Counted from the stretch's first letter, positions 8,343 to 17,232 are shown. The stretch: 64,000 nucleotides of DNA from an uncultured bacterium (GCA_937951895.1 CALFER010000024.1:62001-126000); one strand, 5' to 3'. Translations and numbers: made by a program. The notes: a model not told the origin generated them from the letters alone.

Positions 8343-9446
8343 ATGAATTTCGAGCGGACAGATTTCCGTCGTTCAGTATCGATCATTGTGCTTTCGTACA
8401 ACGGCATGGAGCATCTCCCGGACTGCCTAGGCTCGGTCTCCGCGCAATCCGATGCAGATTGTGAACTGATCATCGTCGACAATGCTTCATCCGACGGAAG
8501 CGCAGCGTGGGTGCGGTCAAACTACCCGCATGCCCGTCTGATCGAATCGCCCCGAAATATCGGTTTCTGCGCAGGTATGAATCTGGGTTTGCGTCATTCA
8601 GATGCGGATTATGTGCTCTTCCTGAACCAGGACACGATCCTGGAACCCTTGGCCATCCATGAGTTGATCAAGGCGATGCAGCGCCAATCACCCGATGTGA
8701 TCGGTGCCTTCCCCAAAGTTGTCTTCCATGCCGCTCCGCTATTCATCAACGCCTTCGGAGTCAACTGGTATGAATCCTGTCATTGGCGTGACACGCGTGT
8801 CGGCCTTCCGGACCTGGGACAGTTTAAAACATCGGAACGCGTGTTCGGATCAATTTTCCCGGCCGTGTTGTTCCGTCGTGAATCCTTCATCGAGATCGGT
8901 GCGTTTGACGAGCTTTTCTGGTCATACTGCGAGGATTTCGATGTCTGCTATCGAACGCAGCTGTTCGGCTACCATCTCATCACCGTTCCGGGAGCCATCA
9001 TCCGTCACAAGTATCGATCATCATCCAGAGACGCGACGAACCCGCTCTGGTCGCGGTACTGGTTCATCCGAAACTACCTGCTTGTTTTCCTGAAAAACTA
9101 CGAACTCAAAAACCTCTGGATACACCGATACGTTATATTCATGCGCTATATCGGTCATGCTCTCAGGACCGCCTGGGTGAATCGAAACCGTGCAGAACTC
9201 GCGGTTTACCTGAAAGTGTTGATGAGCCTGTTCCTCAACACTCCCCGGATATGCAAACGGCGTTTCTTCATCCAATTGCATAGGAAAAAGAACGATCAGG
9301 ACATCTGGAGGCACGGTGTGGTCGAGGAGCATAACATCTACCATGTCGATGGCTGCATCGTTTTGAGTCTGAAAAGCTTGAGGGCCGCCTTGCGGAGTGA
9401 AGAGTATGTGTATACGGTGGATCATCGGGAGTATCATTCGATCTGA
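8343..9446 (+). CDS. Family 2 glycosyltransferase (rhamnosyltransferase-like)
   Basis: 367 residues with a GT-A fold. The N-terminal Ser-Ile-Ile-Val-Leu-Ser-Tyr-Asn-Gly, the nucleotide-sugar motif Val-Asp-Asn-Ala-Ser-Ser-Asp-Gly-Ser, Arg-Asn-Ile-Gly-Phe-Cys-Ala-Gly, and the metal-binding Asn-Gln-Asp-Thr are those of the WbbL/rhamnosyltransferase branch. Cys-Glu-Asp-Phe-Asp later supplies the catalytic acid region. The C-terminal ~110 residues are hydrophobic/basic and may be membrane-associated. It is the first of three consecutive glycosyltransferases and is followed 9 bp later by the next, so it probably builds a surface glycan or lipid-linked saccharide. Confidence 0.88.
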   Translation: MNFERTDFRRSVSIIVLSYNGMEHLPDCLGSVSAQSDADCELIIVDNASSDGSAAWVRSNYPHARLIESPRNIGFCAGMNLGLRHSDADYVLFLNQDTILEPLAIHELIKAMQRQSPDVIGAFPKVVFHAAPLFINAFGVNWYESCHWRDTRVGLPDLGQFKTSERVFGSIFPAVLFRRESFIEIGAFDELFWSYCEDFDVCYRTQLFGYHLITVPGAIIRHKYRSSSRDATNPLWSRYWFIRNYLLVFLKNYELKNLWIHRYVIFMRYIGHALRTAWVNRNRAELAVYLKVLMSLFLNTPRICKRRFFIQLHRKKNDQDIWRHGVVEEHNIYHVDGCIVLSLKSLRAALRSEEYVYTVDHREYHSI

Positions 9447-9455
9447 GAGGGACAG

Positions 9456-11159
9456 ATGAGCACGATTCTTGTTCTGACCGGAGATGTTCTCGGCACACAA
9501 CTCGCCGGACCTGCCATTCGTGCCGTCGAAATTGCACGATATCTTGCGAGCCGCCATCAGATCGTTCTGGGTTGTCCGCAGAACACCGGGTATCAGCCGG
9601 ATTTCAACGTGAGCATTCAGGAATTCGGAAATGAACCTGGACCTGCCATGCTGACCGCGTGCGATGCCATCATCGTTCCGGGATCGCTGATACTCTCCGA
9701 GCACATCGAGCGACCGTTGATTGTGGATCTTTACGATCCTTTCATCCTGTCGAACCTGACCCGTATTGCCGCGGATCCCGAATCCGGAGCAGCGCTGTTC
9801 AACTCCGAGTTCAATGTGCTCGTCCGAAAGCTCTATTCCGGTGACTTCTTCATGTGTGCCAGCGAGAAACAATGGGACTTCTGGATCGGAATGCTGGCCG
9901 CATTCCGGCGGATCAACCGGGAGCAGTACGATCGGGATCATCACCTGCGAGATTTGCTCGCGATCGTGCCGTTCGGTATACCGGAACGTCCGCCGGAACT
10001 CCGCACGGATTTGTATCTGCCCGAAGCTCCTCCGAACACAAAATGGATCGTATGGGGGGGAGGAATCTGGAACTGGTTCGATCCTCTCACATTGATTCGG
10101 GCCATGGAGATCATCAGCCGTAGTAACACGGACATCCGTCTGTTTTTCATGGGGACCCAGCATCCCAATCCGAAGATGAAGGAGATGGAGATGTCCATCC
10201 GCGCAAAGCAGATGGCGCGTGAGACGGACCTGCTGGATACGAGTGTTTTTTTCGGTCAGTGGGTGCCGTATCATGCGAGAGGGGGTGTTCTGAAAGCTGC
10301 CCATATCGGTATCAGCATTCACTCCCCTCATATCGAAACTCAATTCTCGTTCCGGACCCGAATTCTCGACTATATCTGGGCGGAACTCCCGATCATCAGT
10401 ACGGAAGGCGACGCCATGGCGGATCTCATCCGAAGCAGACGACTGGGAATCACCGTCCCGGCTTCCGATCCTGCAGCTCTTGCTCAGGCGATATTGACCC
10501 TGGCCCGGGACCGTTCTTTTTACGATCAGTGCAAGATCCATCTATCGGAAACCCGGCAGCAATTCACCTGGTCGAATGTCCTGAAACCATTGGGTGACTT
10601 CTGCGATGCCCCCCGCCACGCACCGGATCGAGCGGGACGGTTTAAAATCGATCTTGTCGAATCAGAAAAGTACACCGATGGTTGCGAATCACGCAAAGAG
10701 CCCTTCGGTGAACTCCTCGGGGGAACTCGCATCCAGCAACGATTCACCGCCCGTGCAAACGGGATGAACCGGATCGACCTCAGTCTCGCAACCTACGCCC
10801 GGATCATCCGGGGTACAGCCTGGTTCGGTTTACGGGACGCCGTGACGTCGGAACTGGTCGTCCGATTGCCGATCACGCTGAGTGAACTGGTGGACAATGA
10901 TTGGAAGGCATTCCGGTTCGATCCTTTTTTAAACTCACAGGATCGGGAGTACATCATCGAACTGGAAGCGCCGGATAGTGAGCATCTGAATGCGATCACC
11001 TTCTGGACGGATCCCGATGCGAATGCTCATTATCTGGTCAACGGAGAGCCCCAAAAAGGCTGTATCGGATTTCGTTATTTTGTCCAACCCGGCGCAACGG
11101 CGCAGACCAACGAATCGATCTGGCGGAAATTTTTCAGAAAGATCCGAGTGTTTCAGTAG
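9456..11159 (+). CDS. Glycosyltransferase (GT-B, family 4-like) with extra C-terminal beta domain
   Basis: 567 residues. The N-terminal half (Leu-Thr-Gly-Asp-Val-Leu-Gly, then Gly-Pro-Ala-Ile-Arg-Ala-Val-Glu) and the C-terminal catalytic half (Arg-Thr-Arg-Ile-Leu-Asp-Tyr-Ile-Trp-Ala-Glu-Leu-Pro-Ile-Ile) fit a GT-B enzyme of the kind used in exopolysaccharide loci. After about residue 425 comes an additional ~140-residue segment with alternating beta pattern, including Gln-Gln-Arg-Phe-Thr-Ala-Arg and Ile-Asp-Leu-Ser-Leu-Ala-Thr-Tyr. It looks like a carbohydrate-binding or accessory beta-sandwich. GAGAGGGACAG precedes the ATG. Donor and acceptor sugars cannot be told from sequence. Confidence 0.82.
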   Translation: MSTILVLTGDVLGTQLAGPAIRAVEIARYLASRHQIVLGCPQNTGYQPDFNVSIQEFGNEPGPAMLTACDAIIVPGSLILSEHIERPLIVDLYDPFILSNLTRIAADPESGAALFNSEFNVLVRKLYSGDFFMCASEKQWDFWIGMLAAFRRINREQYDRDHHLRDLLAIVPFGIPERPPELRTDLYLPEAPPNTKWIVWGGGIWNWFDPLTLIRAMEIISRSNTDIRLFFMGTQHPNPKMKEMEMSIRAKQMARETDLLDTSVFFGQWVPYHARGGVLKAAHIGISIHSPHIETQFSFRTRILDYIWAELPIISTEGDAMADLIRSRRLGITVPASDPAALAQAILTLARDRSFYDQCKIHLSETRQQFTWSNVLKPLGDFCDAPRHAPDRAGRFKIDLVESEKYTDGCESRKEPFGELLGGTRIQQRFTARANGMNRIDLSLATYARIIRGTAWFGLRDAVTSELVVRLPITLSELVDNDWKAFRFDPFLNSQDREYIIELEAPDSEHLNAITFWTDPDANAHYLVNGEPQKGCIGFRYFVQPGATAQTNESIWRKFFRKIRVFQ

Positions 11160-11169
11160 GGGGTTGGGA

Positions 11170-12108
11170 ATGGATGAAACTGATCTGAGCATCATCATTG
11201 TGAACTGGAATACATGTGATCTGTTGCGGGCGTGTATCCGATCGATTCTGGCGAACAGCGAGCAGTTGCGCATCGAGATACTCGTGATCGACAACAACTC
11301 TTCCGATGGATCGGTCTCCATGATGCAACGCGAATTCCCGGATATCTATCTGATCGCGAACCAGGAAAATCATGGTTTTGCCCGGGCGAACAATCAGGGT
11401 CTGGAGCTCGCGAAGGGAAGGTGTCTCTTTCTTCTGAATCCCGACACCGTGATTCAACCGCAAGCTCTCACTCGACTGGTCACATTTCTGGATACTCACC
11501 CGGGCGCCGGTGCAGTCGCCGCGAAACTTCTCAATACGGATTTATCCCTGCAGTACTCGGTTCGGCATTTTCCGAATTATCTGACTCCATTCACCGAGAA
11601 CTCGACCCTTTTCAATGCGCCCGTCATCAGCCGTTTCTCCAGATCATCGCATCTGATGACATGGGATCACGAATCGATCTCCGAGGTGGATCAACCGGCA
11701 GGTGCAGCGTTTATGATCAAGCGCGCGGTTATCGAAACTCTCGGCATGCTGGATGATGCATACCACATGTTCTTTGAAGACGTGGATCTCTGTTATCGCA
11801 TCACCTCCAATGGCTGGAAAATTTTCTACCTGCCCGAGGCGCGAATCGTTCACCATGGCGGGCAGAGCGTCAAGCAGAGACAGAACGTCGGAGAGGAATT
11901 CTATCGAAGTCTCATCCGATTCTTCCGGGTTCACTTCGGGATCTGGTCGGAACGCCGAATTCGCGTTTTTATGCTGATCGGTTCTGCATCTCTCATTGCA
12001 TATTCGGCAACACTGACCCTGTTCAATCCTTCCCGCGCGTACCACCTCGCCAAAACGTCTCTCGGTGTCTTCCGCTGCGCGCTGGCACGGGAGAAGTCAG
12101 CAGCATGA
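11170..12108 (+). CDS. Family 2 glycosyltransferase
   Basis: 312 residues. It begins with Leu-Ser-Ile-Ile-Ile-Val-Asn-Trp-Asn-Thr and has Val-Ile-Asp-Asn-Asn-Ser-Ser-Asp-Gly, Asn-His-Gly-Phe-Ala-Arg-Ala-Asn-Asn-Gln-Gly, Leu-Asn-Pro-Asp-Thr and Phe-Glu-Asp-Val-Asp-Leu-Cys-Tyr-Arg, the full motif set of the rhamnosyltransferase-like GT2 branch. A hydrophobic segment near residue 275 suggests membrane contact. The ATG at 11170 is used because the frame upstream of it overlaps the previous gene and shows no domain. It lies 10 bp after the preceding stop. Confidence 0.88.
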   Translation: MDETDLSIIIVNWNTCDLLRACIRSILANSEQLRIEILVIDNNSSDGSVSMMQREFPDIYLIANQENHGFARANNQGLELAKGRCLFLLNPDTVIQPQALTRLVTFLDTHPGAGAVAAKLLNTDLSLQYSVRHFPNYLTPFTENSTLFNAPVISRFSRSSHLMTWDHESISEVDQPAGAAFMIKRAVIETLGMLDDAYHMFFEDVDLCYRITSNGWKIFYLPEARIVHHGGQSVKQRQNVGEEFYRSLIRFFRVHFGIWSERRIRVFMLIGSASLIAYSATLTLFNPSRAYHLAKTSLGVFRCALAREKSAA

Positions 12109-12138
12109 TGCGAACAGGAAAACCCGGGAGGCGGAGAC

Positions 12139-13083
12139 ATGCTGGTCACTGAGAGTCTCCATAGGGACGCTCTTCGCCTTCTGATCTGGTACCCCTTCCG
12201 CTGGCTGGTGCGCCTGCTGCCTCTCAGAACGGCTTTCTCATTGTTCCGCCTGCTCGGAATGATCCATTATCATCTGGGGCGTGGAGGAGTCGGAGGGGTC
12301 GAGCGGAACATCCGGCGCGCGTTTCCGGAGATGTCCGATGCCACGATACAGGCTCATACATTGGACTATATGAAAAACCACTATACGGACCGCCTGCATA
12401 TCTTCACGTATCCGAAACTGAAACAGGGGCATCTGATCGAGCAGGTTATCCGGTTGATCGGAGTCGAGCACCTGGATCGCGTGCTCGAAGGCGGGCGGGG
12501 AGCCATTCTGGTCCTGGGACACTATGGACCGATCCAACTGCCTCTGTTCGCATTGGGAGCACGAGGTTACAACATGATTCAGATCGGGTTGCCGACCGAC
12601 GAAGGTCGGAGTTGGATCGGAAAGCACGTCGCATTCCGTCTGCGCCTCGAGTATGAGGGCTTGATACCCGCCCGAATCGTCTCGGCGGACCGTTTCCTGC
12701 GCCCGGTCTTCGAACATCTTTCAAAAAACGGAGTCGTGATGATGAATCTCGATCCGGCCGGCGGCGGACGATGGATCGGCAGGTTCGCACCGGTTAAACT
12801 ATTCGGGCAGACGATCCCGATGTCTCTCGGGTCCACTCAGCTCAACATGAAAACCGGCGCAGGATTGCTGTTGCTGACCCTTGAGAAAGATGCCGGGAAC
12901 GGTTATGTGGCGGTCATACACCCTCCGATCGATAACTGTTCCGGTAACTCGGACGCGCTGTTTCAGAAGTATGTCGAGCAGATTCGCCGGAATCCCGGAT
13001 TATGGCATTTCTGGGATGAGTTCGAACCCGGAAAGCTGATTCTCGATGCTGAATCTATTGAGAAGATACGCATGGTTCCTTAG
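12139..13083 (+). CDS. LpxL/HtrB-like lipid A acyltransferase homologue
   Basis: 314 residues resembling lysophospholipid/lipid A acyltransferases: an N-terminal hydrophobic segment, Val-Glu-Arg-Asn-Ile-Arg-Arg-Ala-Phe-Pro, the Leu-Gly-His-Tyr-Gly core and a glycine-rich segment near residues 215-225. In the family the catalytic motif is His-x4-Asp/Glu. Here His128 is followed at the expected place by Gln133, so the acidic partner appears replaced and activity is uncertain. GGGAGGCGGA precedes the ATG. It follows the three glycosyltransferases and could acylate their lipid-linked product (inference). The last 84 bp overlap the convergent peptidase gene. Confidence 0.78.
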   Translation: MLVTESLHRDALRLLIWYPFRWLVRLLPLRTAFSLFRLLGMIHYHLGRGGVGGVERNIRRAFPEMSDATIQAHTLDYMKNHYTDRLHIFTYPKLKQGHLIEQVIRLIGVEHLDRVLEGGRGAILVLGHYGPIQLPLFALGARGYNMIQIGLPTDEGRSWIGKHVAFRLRLEYEGLIPARIVSADRFLRPVFEHLSKNGVVMMNLDPAGGGRWIGRFAPVKLFGQTIPMSLGSTQLNMKTGAGLLLLTLEKDAGNGYVAVIHPPIDNCSGNSDALFQKYVEQIRRNPGLWHFWDEFEPGKLILDAESIEKIRMVP

Positions 13084-13764
13084 CACTCGTCTGGTATCGT
13101 GGGCATCCGGACAGTATGTACGCAAGAAAGCCCAGAAATCCCTGGAATGATTCAGATGGATCAGATGGGCGAGTTCATGTAAGACGACGTAATGACACAG
13201 TTTGGGATCCAGAAGTATCAGTTTCCAGTTCAGACTGACGGTTTTTCTCGATGAGCAGCTTCCCCAGCGGGATTTCTGATCTCGAATGCTCAATCGACGA
13301 CACCGCACACCCATCTCCAAAGAAAACACATCCACCAGTCGCGATAACTCTCTTGACGCTTCCTGCTTCAGCCACGATTTTATGCAGCTCGCCAGTCCTT
13401 CCGATGAATCGATGATGCCCGATATGAAAAAGCAATCACCCTGAGGTTGGATTGAGAGCCGGTGGATGCCGGGTATCAAACAGATCCGGAGAGTCCTGCC
13501 TTTGTATGGAATCCACCCCGCTGCAGGCAGAGATGAGGTCTGCGATTCATAACGGCGGATACGTGTCCGGATCCAGCGTGAATGGTCTTGAAGAAAACGT
13601 TCAATGTTGGCGTGAGAAATACCGGGTGGGACCGTGATCGAAAATCGACCGTTCCGGTCAAATCCGAGCCGGAGGCTGCGGAATCGCCGATCGCGGTGTA
13701 CAGGGATCTCAATCCGGATCGCCTCGGATTCGAAAAAAACAGACTCAGGTGAGGTGTGCTTCAT
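13000..13764 (-). CDS. YgjP-like (DUF45) zinc metallopeptidase
   Basis: 254 residues. The C-terminal half has Ser-Arg-Trp-Gly-Ser-Cys-Ser, then His-Glu-Leu-Ala-His-Leu-Ile-His-Leu-Asn-His (His196, Glu197, His200, His206), the zinc site of the YgjP/WLM-type metallopeptidases. The N-terminal half is a beta-rich domain with Val-Pro-Pro-Gly-Ile-Ser typical of the same family. No signal peptide, so cytoplasmic. A 28-codon C-terminal extension overlaps the acyltransferase gene in antisense. The substrate is unknown. Confidence 0.88.
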   Translation of the reverse strand: MKHTSPESVFFESEAIRIEIPVHRDRRFRSLRLGFDRNGRFSITVPPGISHANIERFLQDHSRWIRTRIRRYESQTSSLPAAGWIPYKGRTLRICLIPGIHRLSIQPQGDCFFISGIIDSSEGLASCIKSWLKQEASRELSRLVDVFSLEMGVRCRRLSIRDQKSRWGSCSSRKTVSLNWKLILLDPKLCHYVVLHELAHLIHLNHSRDFWAFLRTYCPDAHDTRRVLRNHAYLLNRFSIENQLSGFELIPEMP

Positions 13765-13773
13765 GGATCTGCA

Positions 13774-14169
13774 TCATCGGTGATCGAGAATCAAAAAGAG
13801 CCAGTGAACAATGATTACCGAGGTGAAAGCGACTCGGATGAGGTTCAATCGAATCGGCGTCAGTGCGAACTCAATGGATCTGTGCCGAATCAAACCAACG
13901 ATAGCCAGGCATCCCCATATCCACAGGATGACGACGGTCAGGACAACGAGAGGGTTCATGCGCAGAGCAGTCAGGAACTCGAAGCGGGACAGAGCGATGA
14001 TGGAACGAGTCATCCCGCAGGTCAGGCAGGGGAGATGCGACATGGTTTTAAATGCGCATGGCGGGAGTGAATCGAAGAATTCCTTGCCAGGGATCAGGAA
14101 TCGAGCGTACAGGAGCACTCCGAGCGCAATCAGACTGTAGAGGAGGCCGAGCGGGTGAGCGAGATTCAA
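13774..14169 (-). CDS. DUF2752 membrane protein
   Basis: 131 residues with three hydrophobic helices. The signature Pro-Cys-Ala-Phe-Lys ... Leu-Pro-Cys-Leu-Thr-Cys-Gly-Met-Thr-Arg followed by Ala-Leu-Arg-Met-Asn-Pro-Leu is diagnostic for DUF2752, a family of small membrane proteins of unknown function. It starts 25 bp downstream of the Yip1-like gene on the same strand, so the two form a pair. The conserved cysteines suggest a redox or metal role, but this is not established. Confidence 0.85.
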   Translation of the reverse strand: MNLAHPLGLLYSLIALGVLLYARFLIPGKEFFDSLPPCAFKTMSHLPCLTCGMTRSIIALSRFEFLTALRMNPLVVLTVVILWIWGCLAIVGLIRHRSIEFALTPIRLNLIRVAFTSVIIVHWLFLILDHR

Positions 14170-14194
14170 ATGAACCGGTACCGATCGGATACGC

Positions 14195-14866
14195 TTATTG
14201 TGCCGTCGCAGCCATGATCGACATGATGGTTGTCATGGCCCCAAAAACCAGACAGCACGAACAGAGCAGAAACGGGATCAGCACGGTCACAATCGCCTTC
14301 CAGAGATCGGTTCGGTGAACTTCGGACAGGCCGATCGATAACAGGACGATGTTCCAGATACTCCCGATGATGGATCCGATGAAGGGGATGAGCGAGAACA
14401 CGGTTGTACCGGAGGCGTATGCAACGACTTTGAATGTCGCCTGGAAAGGTTTCGAAACACCTCCGAACAATAACAGGCACAAATGGAAGATTCCGGACAT
14501 GATCACGACCCCGATAACCGCGATCACCGGGATGAGCGGTACCATCACTATTTTGGTGAATCCTGACATCATCATGGGAGCGACTTCTGCTTCAGGGGTT
14601 GGCATGAAGGAATCGAATCCGGGCAAGAAGATCGAGAGACTCGAGATGAACGCCATGATGATCAGATAGATGACGGCGTCTCCGATTTTGCCTTCAGCAT
14701 TGAATGATCCGAAAAACGTCCTCGGTTCCGTCAAGGATAGTTTCCAGGTTTCGAACAGAGCCGGGCCCAAACCGATCTCGTCGCGTCGTTCCCAGGCCGG
14801 GTTCTGATCGTTCTGTGGCATTCCCGAACCCGTCATCACAGGATTGAGATTCATCTGATCGTTCAT
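14195..14866 (-). CDS. Yip1-family membrane protein
   Basis: 223 residues. The hydrophilic N-terminus (1-45) is followed by Thr-Glu-Pro-Arg-Thr-Phe-Phe and five hydrophobic helices with the Ala-Tyr-Ala-Ser-Gly-Thr motif of bacterial Yip1-domain proteins. The start at 14866 has AAGGAAGGA 4 nt upstream; the frame extends to 14914 without a better site. Function in bacteria is not established. Gene order with DUF2752 suggests a shared membrane role. Confidence 0.8.
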   Translation of the reverse strand: MNDQMNLNPVMTGSGMPQNDQNPAWERRDEIGLGPALFETWKLSLTEPRTFFGSFNAEGKIGDAVIYLIIMAFISSLSIFLPGFDSFMPTPEAEVAPMMMSGFTKIVMVPLIPVIAVIGVVIMSGIFHLCLLLFGGVSKPFQATFKVVAYASGTTVFSLIPFIGSIIGSIWNIVLLSIGLSEVHRTDLWKAIVTVLIPFLLCSCCLVFGAMTTIMSIMAATAQ

Positions 14867-14952
14867 GGAATCCTTCCTTTCCCGATTGGAGCATGACAAA
14901 CCGGCACCGATCAAAAGATGGTATCAGCGTATCGGATCATGCGGCTAAGTGC

Positions 14953-14984
14953 AAAAAAAAACGGATCTCCGAGAAGATCCGTTT
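14953..14984 (-). terminator. Rho-independent terminator of the TonB operon
   Basis: On the minus strand a 10-bp stem (AAACGGATCT with AGATCCGTTT) closes a 6-nt loop and runs into a U-tract from the A-run at 14953-14961. It sits 20 bp after the tonB stop. Confidence 0.93.
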
Positions 14985-15004
14985 CAGTATCAGCGAAAGG
15001 GTGG

Positions 15005-15673
15005 TCAGTTGATCTGGAAAATGACCGTCAGGTTCATGATGACATCGACGGGGATGTCGTTCTGAGTCCCCGGTTCAAACTCCCACTGTTTGACCGCTTC
15101 CATGGCGGCTTCGTCGCAGAAGGAGTTGAGGGATTTGATGACTTTCACTTCCGTCACCTTTCCGGATTTGGTGATGATGGCTTCGAGGATGACCATTCCT
15201 TCGATTCGGGTGCGTCGGGCGATTTCCGGATACGTCGGATCGATTTTTTTCTTGATGATCGGGGCCTTTACGTCGCCGCCGACACGCAAGGGTGCATCCG
15301 TCGGAGCATCGGGGGCTTCGATCGGGATTTCATCCGCATCGTACACCAGTTCGATTTCTTCATCGTCCATCGTCACCGCTTGAATTTCCTCATTGGGTGC
15401 TTGAGGCACAATCTTCGCCAGCACTTTCTTCTTTTCGACCTTTTTCTCTTCTTCCTTTTTCTGCTCTTCGGGAGGAGTCGGCGGCTTGATTCGTGCGATG
15501 TCGATGGCGGATATCTTGGTTTCCATGAGTTTGTTCGAGATGGCCATCTTGGGGAATGGGATGTAGAGGAAGACCATCTGGATGAGAATGGACCAGAACA
15601 CCTTCCATTCCATGGAACGGCGTTCCTGCAGTTTCAACTGAAGCTTTTCGTTGGCTACTTTATCGTAAGTCAC
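15005..15673 (-). CDS. tonB: TonB family energy transducer
   Basis: 222 residues: a cytoplasmic N-terminus of about 22 residues, one transmembrane helix (about 24-42), a Lys/Glu/Pro-rich periplasmic spacer (60-145) and the C-terminal TonB domain with Tyr-Pro-Glu-Ile-Ala-Arg-Arg and Ala-Val-Lys-Gln-Trp-Glu-Phe-Glu-Pro-Gly. It couples the inner-membrane proton motive force to outer-membrane receptors such as the Oar-like protein at 677-3613. It is the last gene of a four-gene operon (ExbB-ExbD-ExbD-TonB), 15 bp after the preceding exbD, and is followed by a terminator. Confidence 0.92.
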   Translation of the reverse strand: MTYDKVANEKLQLKLQERRSMEWKVFWSILIQMVFLYIPFPKMAISNKLMETKISAIDIARIKPPTPPEEQKKEEEKKVEKKKVLAKIVPQAPNEEIQAVTMDDEEIELVYDADEIPIEAPDAPTDAPLRVGGDVKAPIIKKKIDPTYPEIARRTRIEGMVILEAIITKSGKVTEVKVIKSLNSFCDEAAMEAVKQWEFEPGTQNDIPVDVIMNLTVIFQIN

Positions 15674-15688
15674 TGCTTCCTCCCGTCC

Positions 15689-16111
15689 TTACCAGGACTT
15701 CATCTCTTCACGTGAAGGAAGAGCGATATTACGGACCTCGGAGGCCTTGACCTCGTCCATGACAGCCATCATATCGCCATAGGTTGCATTCTCGTCCACC
15801 TGGATAATGACCGGCTTGTTCGGATCGGCCGCGATACGCGGTTTGATGTAGGGCTGGATGTCCGAGGGATTCTTCGGGATCGTATCGATCAGAATTCTCC
15901 CGGAGGGCTGAACGACAATGGTGATCGCCTTGACGATGACATCTTCCTGATTTTGCTGTTCGTCGGAATCCTTGGGCAGACGGAAATCGATTCCTTTCCG
16001 GGCAGCGAAAGCGGTTGTCACCATGAAGAAGATCAGCAGCAGAAACGCGATATCGGACATGGATGCATTGGGGACATCCGGAGTTACTCTCGTTGTTCGT
16101 TTAAACTTCAT
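15689..16111 (-). CDS. exbD: ExbD/TolR family biopolymer transport protein (second copy)
   Basis: 140 residues with one transmembrane helix (about 18-36) carrying the essential aspartate in Ser-Met-Ser-Asp-Ile-Ala-Phe-Leu, then a periplasmic alpha/beta domain. It forms the proton channel with the ExbB subunit. It lies 11 bp downstream of a paralogue with an almost identical N-terminus (Pro-Asp-Val-Pro-Asn-Ala-Ser-Met-Ser-Asp-Ile-Ala) but a divergent periplasmic domain. Two ExbD genes per operon are common outside Proteobacteria. Confidence 0.92.
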   Translation of the reverse strand: MKFKRTTRVTPDVPNASMSDIAFLLLIFFMVTTAFAARKGIDFRLPKDSDEQQNQEDVIVKAITIVVQPSGRILIDTIPKNPSDIQPYIKPRIAADPNKPVIIQVDENATYGDMMAVMDEVKASEVRNIALPSREEMKSW

Positions 16112-16122
16112 TGGTCCCCCCT

Positions 16123-16539
16123 TCAGCTCTCGATGCGCTGTTCAGTGGGCAGACTCAGGTTTCGCGCGCGACCGAGCCGCATCTGTTCGAGAAGCTCATC
16201 GACAATCGCCCAGTTGACATCTTTGTCGATCTTGAGCAGGAAGATGCGGTCTTTGTCCTTTGAGACTTCCATGGCACAGAGAGGCTGGATATCCGCCATG
16301 ATGACTCTGTCACCGTGATACTGGATGATCCCGTTGCGCTGAATCGAGATGATTTCATGGTTTTTCGGTATTTCAGTCCGGTATTTCGTGCGGGGTAGAT
16401 TGACGGGAGATTTATCGACCGAAAAGGATGTTGTCACCATGAAAAAGACCAGAAGAAGGAAAGCGATATCCGACATCGACGCATTGGGGACATCGGGTGC
16501 TACCCTGCTCTTTCGCATCAGCTTGACGTGTTTTTTCAT
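16123..16539 (-). CDS. exbD: ExbD/TolR family biopolymer transport protein (first copy)
   Basis: 138 residues: basic cytoplasmic N-terminus, a transmembrane helix with the conserved Asp, and a periplasmic domain different from that of the neighbouring copy. The basic start (Lys-Lys-His-Val-Lys-Leu-Met-Arg-Lys) and AAGGAGG-type site upstream support the start. It lies 42 bp after the exbB-like gene. The paired copies probably form a heteromeric ExbD dimer in the same complex (inference). Confidence 0.92.
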   Translation of the reverse strand: MKKHVKLMRKSRVAPDVPNASMSDIAFLLLVFFMVTTSFSVDKSPVNLPRTKYRTEIPKNHEIISIQRNGIIQYHGDRVIMADIQPLCAMEVSKDKDRIFLLKIDKDVNWAIVDELLEQMRLGRARNLSLPTEQRIES

Positions 16540-16581
16540 GAAACCTCCTTCGAATGAAGATGGACGCGATTGCGATTCGTG

Positions 16582-17232
16582 TTATTCCATCATCGAAGGG
16601 GTCTGAAGATCGCCGATGTATTCCAACAGGAGTCCGGAACTTTCTTCCATTTCGAGCACCAATCGGGCCACTTTCACGTTGAAATAGTTGAAAGAGGCAA
16701 CGACCGGGAGTGCAATGAACAGACCGGTTGCTGTCGTGATCAATGCTTCGGAAATACCGGATGCGACAAGACCCGGATTGTTCAAACCCTGCTGAGCGAT
16801 CGCTTCGAATGATCGGATCATGCCGGTGACCGTTCCGAGGAAGCCCAGAAGCGGAGCGATCGTGGAACAGGTCGCAAGACCGATCAGACCGCGTTCCAGC
16901 CGCGCCATTTCGACACCACCTGCGGACGAGAGCGCTGTTTCGATCTCTTCACGAGGTTTTCCGGATTTCAGCAACCCGGCTTTCATGATCGATGCGATAG
17001 GCCCTTTGTAGTTTTCGCACATCATGATCGCCTCTTTGATCTTCTTCGCTTCGAGAGCAATGCGGATTTTCTTCAAGAATTCGGGCGTGTTGATCGAAAC
17101 CGATCGATAGAAAAAGATTCGCTCAAGAATCAATGCAACAGCAATGACACTGATGGCAAGAAGCGGCCACATGACCACACCACCCTTATTGAAGTAATTC
17201 AGAATTGCGAATTGTTCCAAAGCACTGACCAT
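16582..17232 (-). CDS. exbB: MotA/TolQ/ExbB proton channel protein
   Basis: 216 residues with three transmembrane helices (about 20-38, 125-150, 165-190). Family landmarks are Leu-Gly-Phe-Leu-Gly-Thr-Val-Thr-Gly-Met-Ile and Ile-Ser-Glu-Ala-Leu-Ile-Thr-Thr-Ala-Thr-Gly-Leu. It is the pentameric stator of the TonB energising complex. The start at 17232 has AGGAGG 8 nt upstream; the frame stays open to 17331 but that extension would read through the promoter region. It heads the operon and has an inverted repeat at 17295-17313 upstream. Confidence 0.93.
   Translation of the reverse strand: MVSALEQFAILNYFNKGGVVMWPLLAISVIAVALILERIFFYRSVSINTPEFLKKIRIALEAKKIKEAIMMCENYKGPIASIMKAGLLKSGKPREEIETALSSAGGVEMARLERGLIGLATCSTIAPLLGFLGTVTGMIRSFEAIAQQGLNNPGLVASGISEALITTATGLFIALPVVASFNYFNVKVARLVLEMEESSGLLLEYIGDLQTPSMME

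Noticed and set aside
9021..10541. 506-codon minus-strand open frame
   Set aside because: Antisense to two glycosyltransferase genes with clear motifs; no recognisable domain.
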